A stretch of DNA of 64,000 nt from JAKALD01 sp963817785 (GTDB taxonomy: Bacteria; Pseudomonadota; Gammaproteobacteria; Burkholderiales; SG8-39), in the NCBI GenBank assembly GCA_963817785.1, contig CAWFPL010000007.1:248001-312000 (forward strand), in the 5' to 3' direction. A program made the translations under genes and the position numbers. Below the pieces are notes generated by a model. It was not told the DNA's origin and ran no database searches. It worked only from the letters and a program-made list of their open reading frames with translations. Below are positions 52,976-62,383 of this stretch, in pieces. The stretch's first letter is position 1. Each line of letters starts with the position of its first letter.

Positions 52976-53247
52976 AGTCGCCGCCCGATGCGGCGCGGGA
53001 AATGCGCCGCGCGATCGAGCGGCTGCGGGCCGGAGACTGGCAAAGCGCGCACGAGGTGGTGCAGGTGCTCGAAAGCACCGCCGCGGCACGCCTGCACGGG
53101 CTGCTGCATCGCATGGAAGGCGACCTCGACAACGCGCGCTACTGGTATCGGCGCGCGGGTGGGGCGCTCGATCTTTCGGTTCCGCTCGACGAGGAGCTGC
53201 GTCGCATCGAGTCCGACTTGCAGGTTCGCCCGGAGGCCGCGCGGTGA
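52963..53247 (+). CDS. Small uncharacterised protein downstream of purL
   Basis: A 94-residue, probably helical protein (RAIERLRAGDWQSAHEVVQVLES, then MEGDLDNARYWYRRAG), reminiscent of a single TPR-like pair. It has no signal or membrane helix. ATG 52963 lies inside the end of purL, and its stop overlaps the NifU-like gene by GTGA, so the three are translationally coupled. I do not recognise a named family; the DNARYWYRRAG segment looks conserved in betaproteobacterial genomes, from memory. Confidence 0.75.
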   Translation: MGGLESPPDAAREMRRAIERLRAGDWQSAHEVVQVLESTAAARLHGLLHRMEGDLDNARYWYRRAGGALDLSVPLDEELRRIESDLQVRPEAAR

Positions 53248-53624
53248 GCGTTCCCGCCAAGCTCGACGCACCGTTCTACACCGAGGAGGAGCTCGATGCG
53301 CTCGAGAAAAAGAACCCGGTCGAAGCGCTGCGCATCGCGCGCGAGCAGGCACAGCTCGCGCGCCGGCTGGCGGCCGAGCCTGCGGCGGGCGCGGCGCTGC
53401 CCACGCTCGAGGAGGCGCGCGCGGTGCTGGAGGAGGCGCGGCGCATCCTGTTGCGCGATGGCGGCGATCTCGAGCTCGTCGGGCTCGAGGGCGGGGTTCT
53501 GGTGGTGCGGCTGAAGGGCGCCTGCGCCGGCTGCCCGCGCTCCGCGCTCGACCTCAAGCAGGTAGTCGAGGCGCTGGTGCGCCGCCGCTACCCGGCGCTG
53601 CGCGAGGTGCGCAACGTCTACTGA
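53244..53624 (+). CDS. NifU C-terminal-domain-like protein
   Basis: A 126-residue protein. The second half (from about residue 50) is a NifU-type scaffold domain with the CxxC pair in LKGACAGCPRSALDLK, followed by VVEALVRRRYPALREV. Such domains hold a 4Fe-4S cluster and pass it to target proteins. The N-terminal 50 residues are a charged helix. GTG 53244 overlaps the preceding stop. It may supply the FeS cluster of nearby enzymes (inference). Confidence 0.85.
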   Translation: MSVPAKLDAPFYTEEELDALEKKNPVEALRIAREQAQLARRLAAEPAAGAALPTLEEARAVLEEARRILLRDGGDLELVGLEGGVLVVRLKGACAGCPRSALDLKQVVEALVRRRYPALREVRNVY

Positions 53625-53646
53625 GCGGGTCGGGCGCCGCTCCGGC

Positions 53647-55845
53647 TCAGGCCCGCTTGGCGCCGGAATGCGAACCCGAACGGGCCCGCGCGGCCGATTT
53701 CTGCAGCCAGTTGCCGAGCTGCTCCGCGGCCAACGGCGGGGCGAAGCGCTCCCCCTGGGCCTCGTCGCAGCGGTGCGCGGCGACGAATGCAAGCTGCTCC
53801 TCGTTGTCGATGCCCTCGGCGAGCGCGCGCAGTCCGAGGGCGTGGGCAAGAGCGATGGCAGCGCCCGTGATCGCGGCGGCATCGCTGTCGTCGGGAATTC
53901 TGCGCACGAGCGAGCGGTCGATCGTGATCGACCCGATCGGCAGGCGCCTCAGGGAGGACAGGCTCGAATAGCCGCTGCCGAAGTCGTCGAGCGCGAGCCG
54001 CAGGCCGAGCGATTTCAGCTCCCCGAAGACCGAGACGGCCGCCTCGGCGTCGGCGATGACCGCGGCTTCGCACACCGAAATCTCGAGCAGCGCGGGATCG
54101 ATCCGGTACTCGCCCAGCAGGCGGCTTACGAACGAGACCAGGCTGGGCGCGAGGAACTGGCGCGCGCTGAGCTTGACTGCCACGCGGACGGGGCCCAGGC
54201 CGTCGCGCTGACATTGACGGATCTGCGCGCAGGCCGCGTCCAGCACGTGGGTGCCCGCATGCCGCAGCAGCCCCGTGTCCTCGAGCAGCGGCAGCAGCTC
54301 GCGGTGACTTACCACCCCCAGCTCGGGGTGCACCCAGGTGAGCAGCGCCTCGAGCGCCGTGGTTTCACCGCTCGCCACCGCGACTCGCGGCTGGTAGTAC
54401 AGCACCAGTTCCTTGCGCTCGAAGGCGCCGCGCAGCTGGCTGCCCAGCGCGAGCAGCTCCAGTGCGCGGGCGTTCATCTCGGGCTTGTAGAAGCGGTAGC
54501 AGTTGCGCCCGGCCGCCTTGGCGCTGTACATCGCCGCGTCGGCGTCCTTGAGCAGCGTGTCCCGGTCGCTGCTGTCGAGCGGAGACAGCGCGATTCCGAT
54601 GCTGACGCTCACCAGGACCTGCTCGCCTTCCAGCAGGAACGGGTCCTCGAGGGCCGCGACGATCTTCTGCGCTACCGTGCCGGCGTCCTGCGGCGCGGCG
54701 AGGCTGCCGAGCAGCACCGCGAACTCGTCGCCGCCGTGCCGTGCGACGGTGTCGCCGGAGCGCACCGCGCCCTGCATCCGGGCGGCGAGCTGATGCAGCA
54801 AAGCGTCGCCCGCCGCGTGCCCCAGGCGGTCGTTGATCTGCTTGAAGCGGTCGACGTCGATGAACATGACGCCGAGCACCCAATGGTTGCGCTCCGCCTG
54901 CGCCAGCGCCTGGGCGAGGCGGTCGTAGAACAGCGCCCGGTTGGGCAGCTGCGTGAGCGGATCGTAATGCGCCAGCTGCCGGAAGCGCTCTTCGCTCTCG
55001 CGCAGCGCGGCGCTCGCGCGCTTCGCCGCGGAGATGTCCTGGATGACCGAGAGGAAATATCTGGGCTCGCCGTCCGCGTCGCGCACCAGCGAGGTCGCGA
55101 GCCCGACCCACAGCGTCGAGCCATCCTTGCGCAGCAGCCCCTTTTCGCGCAGCTCGTGGCCGGCGGCGCTGCCCGACAGCAGCTGCCGCCGGTAATCGAC
55201 GGCCTCCTCGCGGGTCCGGGGCGGGTTCACGTCGCGCAACCCCATCGAGAGCAGCTCCTCGCGCGTGTAGCCGAGCATCTGGCAGAAGCGGTTGTTGACC
55301 TTGAGGTAGCGCAGGTCGGGCGACATCACCGTGATGCCGACGGCGGCCTGGTCGAAGATCGCCCGGAATGTTTCCTCGCTGTCGCGCAGCGCCAGTTCCG
55401 TGAGCTTGCGCTTGGTGATGTCGCGGTTGATCCCGACCAGACCGATCACGTTGCCGCGCGCATCGCGCATCGGCGTCTTGGTGGTGATGTGCCAGCGCGG
55501 ACCGCCCTGGCCGGCGACCCCGGGAAAGCGGGTGACCGCCTCGCGGTTCACCAGCGGTTCGCCGCTCTCGATCACTGCGCGGTCCTCGGCGTTCAAGCGC
55601 TCGGCGAGCTGCTCCGGGAAGATGTCGTAGGCGGTTTTTCCGACGATCCCCTCGGGCGTGCCGAGATCACGCTCGCGCAGACCGGCGCGGTTGACCAGCC
55701 GGTAGCGGCCGGCGCGATCCTTGACGTAGACGTGGTCCGAGAGCGTGTCCAGGACCGCGCGCACGAGCTCCAGGTCGCCGCTCGGCCAGTTGCCGTGCGC
55801 GCGCGAGTCCCCGCCGCCGCCGTTGCCATCCTTGCATACTGTCAT
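53647..55845 (-). CDS. PAS-PAS-GGDEF-EAL cyclic-di-GMP signalling protein
   Basis: A 732-residue cytoplasmic protein: two PAS sensor domains (about 25-145 and 150-270), a GGDEF domain (about 275-440) with intact GGDEF and an inhibitory RSGD site five residues before it, and an EAL domain (460-715). The EAL module keeps EAL and DDFGSGYSS, but the Asn of the NLSARQ motif is Lys (VKLSARQ), the Lys of KID is Thr (ITID), and AEGVE reads AEGID. Cyclase activity is likely; phosphodiesterase activity is doubtful. The start is uncertain: ATG 55845 is chosen and the frame opens at 55926. Confidence 0.85.
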   Translation of the reverse strand: MTVCKDGNGGGGDSRAHGNWPSGDLELVRAVLDTLSDHVYVKDRAGRYRLVNRAGLRERDLGTPEGIVGKTAYDIFPEQLAERLNAEDRAVIESGEPLVNREAVTRFPGVAGQGGPRWHITTKTPMRDARGNVIGLVGINRDITKRKLTELALRDSEETFRAIFDQAAVGITVMSPDLRYLKVNNRFCQMLGYTREELLSMGLRDVNPPRTREEAVDYRRQLLSGSAAGHELREKGLLRKDGSTLWVGLATSLVRDADGEPRYFLSVIQDISAAKRASAALRESEERFRQLAHYDPLTQLPNRALFYDRLAQALAQAERNHWVLGVMFIDVDRFKQINDRLGHAAGDALLHQLAARMQGAVRSGDTVARHGGDEFAVLLGSLAAPQDAGTVAQKIVAALEDPFLLEGEQVLVSVSIGIALSPLDSSDRDTLLKDADAAMYSAKAAGRNCYRFYKPEMNARALELLALGSQLRGAFERKELVLYYQPRVAVASGETTALEALLTWVHPELGVVSHRELLPLLEDTGLLRHAGTHVLDAACAQIRQCQRDGLGPVRVAVKLSARQFLAPSLVSFVSRLLGEYRIDPALLEISVCEAAVIADAEAAVSVFGELKSLGLRLALDDFGSGYSSLSSLRRLPIGSITIDRSLVRRIPDDSDAAAITGAAIALAHALGLRALAEGIDNEEQLAFVAAHRCDEAQGERFAPPLAAEQLGNWLQKSAARARSGSHSGAKRA

Positions 55846-55933
55846 GCGGATGACTATACCGCCGGATGCCGCCTGTTCCGCTGCCGAATTACCCGGCGAG
55901 CGCGTAAAAGTGTGTCGGCGCGGCAAAAAAATG

Positions 55934-56497
55934 TCAGGCGGTGCCGCGTGCGCGGCGTTGCGGCGGGAAGCTGAAGCGGAATTCGCGCGCGCAGGCCCCG
56001 CGCGCGTGCATCAGGCAGCCGTCGACCGCCGGAACTGCGCGGCACGTGATTCCCAGGTCTTCGAGCCAGCCGTCCAGGCGCTCGAACACGTGGCACTGGA
56101 AGTCGTCGATCACCCCCAGCCGCTTCGCGCAGTCGTGCGCGAAGCACCGGCTCGCCTTCCAGCGCATGCGGTTGTGCGCAGGAAACGAGACGCCGAACCG
56201 CATGACGGGCGTGCGCATCGCAGCCAGGGCCTCCCGCAGGAAGCGCTTGAGGTTCGCGAAGCTGCGGACGCCCGGCAGACCCAGCGCCTTGCATAGGCGC
56301 TGTGCCTCGACCTCCGCCGCTGCCCGGGTGGCCGCCCGGGCAACGAGGTTCGCCTTGTCGATGCCGGACAGGCGCACCGCGGCCGCGAACCACATCGCGT
56401 CGTGGGTCATCGCGTTGACATGCAGCAGCTTGCGCCGCGCCATCTCGTCGAGCTTGCGGGCGACGCGCACCGGTCGCCTGGCGGTTCGCGTCCTCAC
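55934..56497 (-). CDS. DUF6125-like uncharacterised protein
   Basis: A 187-residue basic protein starting at GTG 56497, 10 bp after the trpB2 stop. It has a cysteine/histidine pattern (CFAHDCAKRLGVIDDFQC, then ITCRAVPAVDGC and RGAC) that resembles DUF6125/ATC-hydrolase-like proteins, possibly a metal site. An internal ATG (MARRKLLHV) is an alternative start. It is probably co-transcribed with trpB2, but its function is unknown. Confidence 0.65.
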   Translation of the reverse strand: MRTRTARRPVRVARKLDEMARRKLLHVNAMTHDAMWFAAAVRLSGIDKANLVARAATRAAAEVEAQRLCKALGLPGVRSFANLKRFLREALAAMRTPVMRFGVSFPAHNRMRWKASRCFAHDCAKRLGVIDDFQCHVFERLDGWLEDLGITCRAVPAVDGCLMHARGACAREFRFSFPPQRRARGTA

Positions 56498-56507
56498 GGC
56501 ACCGCGC

Positions 56508-57878
56508 TCATGCCGCCATCGGCACCGACGGCAGCCCGGCGAGCGCCATGGCCAGCTCGGCCTCGTCGTAATGCTGGTCGAGCAGCTTGCCGGAGAAGTA
56601 GTCCATGTAGGCCTGCATGTCGAAGTGGCCGTGGCCGCACAGGTTGAACAGGATCACCTGCGACTTGCCCTCCTGCTTGCAGCGGATCGCCTCGTCGATC
56701 GCGCCCTTCACGGCATGGTTCGCCTCGGGCGCGGGCAGGATGCCCTCGGTGCGCGCGAACTGCACGCCGGCCGCGAACACCTCGACCTGCTTGTAGGCGC
56801 GTGCCTCGAGCAGCCCGAGCTCCTTGCAGTGCGACACCAGCGGCGCCATGCCGTGGTAGCGCAGGCCGCCAGCGTGGAACCCGGGCGGCGTGAAGGTCGA
56901 GCCGAGGGTGTGCATCTTGACCAGCGGCGTCAGGTGCCCCGTGTCGCCGAAGTCGTAGGCGTACTTGCCGCGCGTCAGGCTGGGGCAGGCGGCGGGCTCG
57001 ATCGCCACGATGCGGCGCTTCTTGCCGCCGCGCAGCTGCGCACCGAGGAACGGGAACACGAGCCCGGCGAAGTTGGAGCCCCCGCCGGTGCAGCCGACGA
57101 GCACGTCCGGGTCGTCGCCCGCCATCTCGAGCTGCGCGATGGCTTCCTGCCCGACCACGGTCTGGTGCATGAGCACGTGGTTGAGCACCGAGCCGAGCGC
57201 GTACTTGGTGTCCTCGTGCGTCGCCGCGACCTCGACCGCCTCCGAGATGGCGATGCCCAGGCTGCCCGGGTGGTCCTTGTTCTGCTGCAGGATCGCGCGG
57301 CCCGAGTTCGTCTCGGGCGAGGGCGAGGCGATGCAGCGCGCGCCGTAGGTCTCCATCAGCGCGCGCCGGTAAGGCTTCTGGTTGTAGGACACGCGCACCA
57401 TGAACACCTGCACGTCGATGCCGAACAGCGCCCCCGCGAAGGCGAGCGAGGAGCCCCATTGGCCGGCGCCGGTCTCGGTGGCGATCTTCTTGATGCCCGC
57501 CTCCTTGTTGTAGAAGGCCTGCGGTACCGCGGTGTTCGGTTTGTGGCTGCCCGCGGGCGAGACGCCCTCGTACTTGTAGTAGATCCTGGCGGGGGTCTGC
57601 AGCGCCTTCTCCAGGCGCCGCGCGCGAAACAGCGGCGAAGGCCGCCACTGCCGGTAGATGTCCCGTACCGGGCCGGGAATCTCGACCTCGCGCTCCTGCG
57701 TGACCTCCTGGGCGATGAGCGCCATCGGGAACAGCGGCGCCAGGTCGTCCGGTCCCACCGGCTGCTTGGTCCCCGGGTGCAGCACCGCAGGCGGCGGCGA
57801 GGGCAGGTCCGCCATGATGTTGTACCAGCGCTTCGGGATGCGGGTTTCGTCGAGCAGGTACTTCACGGTGTCGCTCAT
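56508..57878 (-). CDS. TrpB2-type tryptophan synthase beta-like protein
   Basis: A 456-residue PLP enzyme of the TrpB2 subfamily. The Schiff-base lysine is K113 (GSHKPNTA), the phosphate loop is CTGGGSNFAG, and the N-terminal extension (LPSPPPAVLHPGT) is typical of TrpB2. It can condense indole with serine, but TrpB2 proteins do not bind TrpA, and no trpA is nearby. GGAGGAGG precedes ATG 57878. A salvage role for free indole or an unknown serine/threonine lyase role is likely. Confidence 0.92.
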   Translation of the reverse strand: MSDTVKYLLDETRIPKRWYNIMADLPSPPPAVLHPGTKQPVGPDDLAPLFPMALIAQEVTQEREVEIPGPVRDIYRQWRPSPLFRARRLEKALQTPARIYYKYEGVSPAGSHKPNTAVPQAFYNKEAGIKKIATETGAGQWGSSLAFAGALFGIDVQVFMVRVSYNQKPYRRALMETYGARCIASPSPETNSGRAILQQNKDHPGSLGIAISEAVEVAATHEDTKYALGSVLNHVLMHQTVVGQEAIAQLEMAGDDPDVLVGCTGGGSNFAGLVFPFLGAQLRGGKKRRIVAIEPAACPSLTRGKYAYDFGDTGHLTPLVKMHTLGSTFTPPGFHAGGLRYHGMAPLVSHCKELGLLEARAYKQVEVFAAGVQFARTEGILPAPEANHAVKGAIDEAIRCKQEGKSQVILFNLCGHGHFDMQAYMDYFSGKLLDQHYDEAELAMALAGLPSVPMAA

Positions 57879-57976
57879 GGCGGCCTCCTCCTGAGTGGAA
57901 CGGCGATTCTAGGCTTGTTCCGAAAGTCCGGCATTGCCGGGCAGCGGGGGTCTGCGCAGCATTGCAGCGTTGTTCT

Positions 57977-58807
57977 TTATATAAAGAGATTGAGCACGCC
58001 GTCCAGACCGACGTGGTCGAGCGCATGGGTGGCGTGCTCGCGCACCACCGGCTTGGCGCGGAAGGCCACCGACACCCCGGCCTCGGCGAGCATCGGGATG
58101 TCGTTGGCGCCGTCGCCGATGGCGACGGTCTGCGCGCGCGCCGCGCCCAGCGCGTCGCGGATCTCGGCCAGCTTGCGCGCCTTGGCGCGGCCGTCCACGA
58201 TCTCCCCCAGGACCCGGCCGGTGAGCCGTCCGTGCGCGATCTCGAGCACGTTGGATAGCGCATAGTCGATGCCGAGCCCCGCCTTGAGACGCTCGGTGAA
58301 GAAGGTGAAGCCGCCGGACACCAGCAGCGTGCGGATGCCGTGCTCGCGGCATCTCCCGATCAGCGCCTCCGCCCCGGGCGACAGGCGCATGCGCTGCTCG
58401 AGAATTTCTTCGAGCGCGGCCTCCTCGAGGCCGGTGAGCAGCGCCACGCGCCGGCGCAGCGACTCCGGATAGTCGATCCTGCCGTGCATCGCCTGCTCGG
58501 TCACCGCGGCGACGGCGTCCCTGATGCCGAGCACGTCGCCCATCTCGTCGATGCTTTCGATCGTGACCAGGGTGGAGTCCATGTCGAGCGCCAGCAGGCG
58601 CACGTCGGCCAGCCGCCGCTCGTCCGGCACCCAGGCGAAGTCCATCGCGCGCTCGGCGCAGAAGGGCTCGATCGCGGCCTGCTCGGTCGCGCCCGTGAGG
58701 CGGTAAGCGGCGGGTCCGAGCGTGACCACGTGGTTGGCGCCGGTGAGCGCCACCAGCTGGGCCAGGGTGTCGCGACTGAGCGCCGCCCCTTGCAGCACGA
58801 GGTTCAT
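57977..58807 (-). CDS. serB: Phosphoserine phosphatase
   Basis: A 276-residue HAD phosphatase. The DxDST motif is D75-M-D77-S-T (LALDMDST), the second motif is TLLVSGGFTFF and the third GDGANDIPML. An N-terminal ACT-like part (1-68) precedes it. It performs the last step of serine synthesis. ATG 58807 overlaps the mfd stop by ATGA, so it is co-translated with mfd. The longer frame running upstream belongs to mfd in another frame. Confidence 0.94.
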   Translation of the reverse strand: MNLVLQGAALSRDTLAQLVALTGANHVVTLGPAAYRLTGATEQAAIEPFCAERAMDFAWVPDERRLADVRLLALDMDSTLVTIESIDEMGDVLGIRDAVAAVTEQAMHGRIDYPESLRRRVALLTGLEEAALEEILEQRMRLSPGAEALIGRCREHGIRTLLVSGGFTFFTERLKAGLGIDYALSNVLEIAHGRLTGRVLGEIVDGRAKARKLAEIRDALGAARAQTVAIGDGANDIPMLAEAGVSVAFRAKPVVREHATHALDHVGLDGVLNLFI

Positions 58808-61800
58808 GGGCGCCGGCCGAGCTCGCCGAGCACGTCCTTCACGGCGCGCGCGCGCTCGGGCCACGCGGGCAGCTTTGCCTCGAGGCGCAGCCGGTCGGGA
58901 CCCGCCAGCCGCGCGCCGCGCCGGCCCTGGACCAAGGCGATGATCCTGGCGGCGTCGATCGGCGGGTTCTTGACGAACTGCAGCTGCAGCGCCTCGTGAG
59001 TGGCGTCGATGCGCGCCACGCCCACCGGCCCCGCGGCGATGCGTAGCGCGTGGCACTCGAGCAGCGCACGCGCCGGCTCGGGCAGCTCCCCGAAGCGGTC
59101 GACCAGCTCCTCGCGCATGGCGTCCAGCTCCTCGCCGCTCGCGCAGTTGGCAAGCCGCTTGTACAGCGTCAGCCTCTCCTGCACGTCGCTGCAGTAGTCC
59201 GCGGGCAGCAGCGCCGGTACGTGAAGGTTGATCTCGATCGAGACGTCCACCGGCTGCTCGAGGTCGATGCTGTTGCCCGCCTTGAGGGCGCGCACCGCGC
59301 GCTCGAGCATGCGCGTATACAGGTCGAAGCCCACTTCCTGGATCTCGCCCGACTGCGACTCGCCCAGCACTTCGCCGGCGCCGCGGATCTCGAGGTCGTG
59401 CATGGCCAGATAAAAGCCGGAACCGAGCTCCTCCATCATCTGGATCGCCTCCAGGCGCTTCTTCGCGGCAGCGGTCAGCGCCGCGTAGGGATCGGCGCTC
59501 GCCGCCTCGGCGGGCGGAGTCAGCAGGTAGGCGTAGGCCTGATGGTGCGAGCGCCCGACGCGGCCGCGCAGCTGGTGCAGCTGCGCCAGGCCGAACTTGT
59601 CGGCGCGATGGATCACCATCGTGTTCGCGGTCGGGATGTCGATTCCGGTCTCGATGATGGTGGTGCACAGCAGCAGGTTGAAGCGCTGCGCGTAGAAGTC
59701 GCGCATCACGCGCTCCAGCTCGCGCTCGCGCATCTGGCCGTGCGCCACCGCGATGCGCGCCTCGGGCAGCAGGCGCGCGAGCCGCTCGTGCATGGGCTCG
59801 ATGGTCTCGACCTCGTTGTGCAGGAAATACACCTGGCCGCCGCGCCTGAGTTCGCGCAACACCGCCTCCCGGATCAGGCCCTGCGAGAACGGCGCGACGA
59901 AGGTCTTGATCGCCAGCCGCCTCTGTGGCGCGGTGGCGATCACGGAGAAGTCGCGCAGGCCCTCGAGCGACATGGCGAGCGTGCGCGGGATCGGGGTGGC
60001 GGTGAGCGTGAGCACGTCGACCTCGGCGCGCAGCGCCTTCAGCGCCTCCTTCTGGCGCACGCCGAAGCGGTGCTCCTCGTCGATGATCACCAGCCCGAGG
60101 CGCGCGAACTTCACGTCCCTGGAGAGCAGCTTGTGGGTGCCTATCACGATATCGACCTGGCCGGCGGCGAGCTGGTCGAGCACGCCCGCGGCCTGCTTCG
60201 CGGACTTGAAGCGCGACAGTTCGGCGATCCTCACCGGCCACTCGCGCTCGACGAGCGCGAAGCGGTCGGAGAAGGTCTGGAAGTGCTGCTCCACGAGCAG
60301 CGTGGTGGGGCACAGGACCGCCACCTGCCTGCCGTCGGCCACGGCGAGGAACGCGGCGCGCAGCGCGACCTCGGTCTTGCCGAACCCGACGTCGCCGCAG
60401 ATGAGGCGGTCCATCGGCTTGCCCGCAGCCATGTCCAGAGCAACCGCCTCGATCGCCGCGGCCTGGTCGGGAGTCTCCTCGAAGCCGAAGCCGTCGGCGA
60501 ACGCCTCCAGGTCGTGCGGCTTGACGCCGAATGCATGGCCCTGGCGGGCGGCGCGCCTGGCGTACAGCGCGAGCAGCTCCGCGGCGGTGTCGCGCACCTG
60601 CCGGGCGGCCCTGGCCTTCGCCTTGTCCCATTGCCCGCTGCCGAGCTTGTGCAGCGGTGCGGCCTCCGGCTGCGCGCCCGAGTAGCGCGAGATCACCTCG
60701 AGCTGCGAGACCGGAACGTAGAGCTTGTCGCCGCCCTCGTATTCGAGCAGCAGGAACTCCGTTTGCCCTTCGCCCAGGTCCAGACTCATCAGCCCCTGGT
60801 AGCGGCCGATGCCGTGCTGCGCATGCACCACCGGGTCGCCGATCTTGAGCTCCGAGAGGTCGCGCAGCATGCCCTCGACGGAGCTGCGCTTCTCGACCCC
60901 GCGCGCGCGCCGGCGCACCGTGCCGGCATAGAGCTCGGCTTCGGTGATCACGCACCAACCCTCGCCAGGCACCTGGAACCCGCTGGCGAGCGGTGCGACC
61001 GTGAGCGCGAAGCGCTGGTCGCCTGCGGCGAAGGCGGCGAAATCGGCGCACGGCGCGGGCTCCAGCCCGTACTCGGCGAAGTAGCCCGACATCGTCTCGC
61101 GCCGGCCCGGCGACTCGGCGGCGAGCAGCACGCGCAGCCCGCAGCCTTCGAGGAACTGCTTGACCGCGGCGAGCGGGTCCTGCGCGCGCCGGTCTACCGC
61201 GAGCGGCGGCAGCGCGCTCGCGACCAGGGGCTCGGCGGCGGCTTCGGGCACGGCGCCGGCCTCGGGCCCGGCGCCGGCGGCGAGGAGGTCGACGCGCGCG
61301 AATTCCCGGGCGCGCAGGTAGAACTCGTCGGCCGGCAGGAACAGCTGCGCCGGCAGCAGCGGCGGGCGCTGCGCATCGCCGCCCGCCAGCTTGAAGCGCG
61401 CTTGCGCGTCGCGCCAGAACTCCGCGGCCGCGCCTGCGACGTCGTGGTGCAGCACCAGGGTCGCCGCGCCGGGCAGGTAGTCGAACAGCGTCGCGAGCGC
61501 GTCGAAGAACAGCGGCAGGTAATACTCGATGCCCGCCGCGGGGATGCCGTTGGAGACGTCGCGGTACAGGCTTTTCTTCGAAGGATCGCCCTCGAACAGC
61601 TCGCGGAAGCGGCTGCGGAACTTGGTGCGGCCGGCCTCGTCGAGCGGGAACTCGCGCGCCGGCAGCAGGCGCACTTCCTTGACCGCGTACAGCGTGCGCT
61701 GCGTATCGACGTCGAAGCACTTGATCGAATCGATCAGGTCGTCGTCGAGGTCGAGGCGGTACGGCAAGGCGCTGCCCATCGGGAACAGATCGACGATGCC

Positions 61801-62286
61801 GCCGCGCAGGCAGAACTCGCCCGGCGCCACCACCTGCGTGACGTGCTGGTAGCCCGCGAGCGCAAGCTGGCCGCGCAGCGCCTCGAGGTCGAGCCGCGTG
61901 CCCTGGCGGAGGAAGAACGTGTAGGCGGCGAGATACGACGGCGGGCACAGGCGGACCAGCGCGGTCGAGGCGGGTACCAGCGCGACGTCGAACTGGCCGG
62001 TGTGAATGCGATACAGCGTTGCCAGCCGCTCGGAGATCAGGTCGTGGTGCGGCGAGAAGCTGTCGTAGGGCAGCGTCTCCCAGTCGGGCAGCAGGCAGGC
62101 GCGCAGTTGCGGCTCGAACCAGGCGATCTCTTCGAGCAAGCGCTGGGCGTCGAGGGCGGTAGCGCTCACCACCACGAGCGGACGCGCGGCCGCCGCCAGC
62201 CGCGCGAGCGCCAGCGCGTCGGCGGAGCCGGCCAGTTGCGTGTAGCGCCGCCGCGCGTGCGGCGGGGAAAGCGGATCGCGATGCAT
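58804..62286 (-). CDS. mfd: Transcription-repair coupling factor
   Basis: An 1160-residue protein. An N-terminal UvrB-like module (SADALALARL to about 340), the RNA polymerase-interacting CarD-like domain (KIGDPVVHAQHGIGRYQGL), a RecG-like helicase (GDVGFGKTEVALRAAF Walker A, DEEHRFG, GRVGRSHHQAYAY) and a C-terminal TRCF domain are in order. It removes stalled RNA polymerase and recruits UvrA. ATG 62286 is chosen because a perfect TATAAT (minus strand, 62350-62355) sits 64 bp upstream; a start at 62346 would lie at the promoter itself. Confidence 0.95.
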   Translation of the reverse strand: MHRDPLSPPHARRRYTQLAGSADALALARLAAAARPLVVVSATALDAQRLLEEIAWFEPQLRACLLPDWETLPYDSFSPHHDLISERLATLYRIHTGQFDVALVPASTALVRLCPPSYLAAYTFFLRQGTRLDLEALRGQLALAGYQHVTQVVAPGEFCLRGGIVDLFPMGSALPYRLDLDDDLIDSIKCFDVDTQRTLYAVKEVRLLPAREFPLDEAGRTKFRSRFRELFEGDPSKKSLYRDVSNGIPAAGIEYYLPLFFDALATLFDYLPGAATLVLHHDVAGAAAEFWRDAQARFKLAGGDAQRPPLLPAQLFLPADEFYLRAREFARVDLLAAGAGPEAGAVPEAAAEPLVASALPPLAVDRRAQDPLAAVKQFLEGCGLRVLLAAESPGRRETMSGYFAEYGLEPAPCADFAAFAAGDQRFALTVAPLASGFQVPGEGWCVITEAELYAGTVRRRARGVEKRSSVEGMLRDLSELKIGDPVVHAQHGIGRYQGLMSLDLGEGQTEFLLLEYEGGDKLYVPVSQLEVISRYSGAQPEAAPLHKLGSGQWDKAKARAARQVRDTAAELLALYARRAARQGHAFGVKPHDLEAFADGFGFEETPDQAAAIEAVALDMAAGKPMDRLICGDVGFGKTEVALRAAFLAVADGRQVAVLCPTTLLVEQHFQTFSDRFALVEREWPVRIAELSRFKSAKQAAGVLDQLAAGQVDIVIGTHKLLSRDVKFARLGLVIIDEEHRFGVRQKEALKALRAEVDVLTLTATPIPRTLAMSLEGLRDFSVIATAPQRRLAIKTFVAPFSQGLIREAVLRELRRGGQVYFLHNEVETIEPMHERLARLLPEARIAVAHGQMRERELERVMRDFYAQRFNLLLCTTIIETGIDIPTANTMVIHRADKFGLAQLHQLRGRVGRSHHQAYAYLLTPPAEAASADPYAALTAAAKKRLEAIQMMEELGSGFYLAMHDLEIRGAGEVLGESQSGEIQEVGFDLYTRMLERAVRALKAGNSIDLEQPVDVSIEINLHVPALLPADYCSDVQERLTLYKRLANCASGEELDAMREELVDRFGELPEPARALLECHALRIAAGPVGVARIDATHEALQLQFVKNPPIDAARIIALVQGRRGARLAGPDRLRLEAKLPAWPERARAVKDVLGELGRRP

Positions 62287-62349
62287 GAGTACAAATGACG
62301 CGCGCCAAACAGGCTTTCGTGCGGCTTGTTTGGCGCAGCGCGACATGCA

Positions 62350-62355
62350 ATTATA
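62350..62355 (-). promoter_or_regulatory. -10 element of the mfd promoter
   Basis: TATAAT reads toward mfd from 62355 to 62350. No clear -35 is seen at the right spacing, so activation or an extended element may be needed. The position supports the mfd start at 62286. Confidence 0.5.
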
Positions 62356-62383
62356 TCGCGTTGAATTTCAAAAAATATTTGAG

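Noticed and set aside
53668..55974. A 768-codon + strand frame opposite the GGDEF-EAL gene
   Set aside because: Composition is that of a shadow frame, and the minus strand has four clear domains.
59050..62298. A 1082-codon open frame on the + strand opposite mfd
   Set aside because: High G+C keeps the antisense frame open; the sequence is low-complexity and rich in Arg/Gly/Ala with no family motif, while mfd on the other strand has all its domains.
57977..62350. A 1457-codon minus-strand open frame that would fuse a long protein to serB
   Set aside because: Only the last 276 codons are real SerB; the upstream part is mfd read in the wrong frame.
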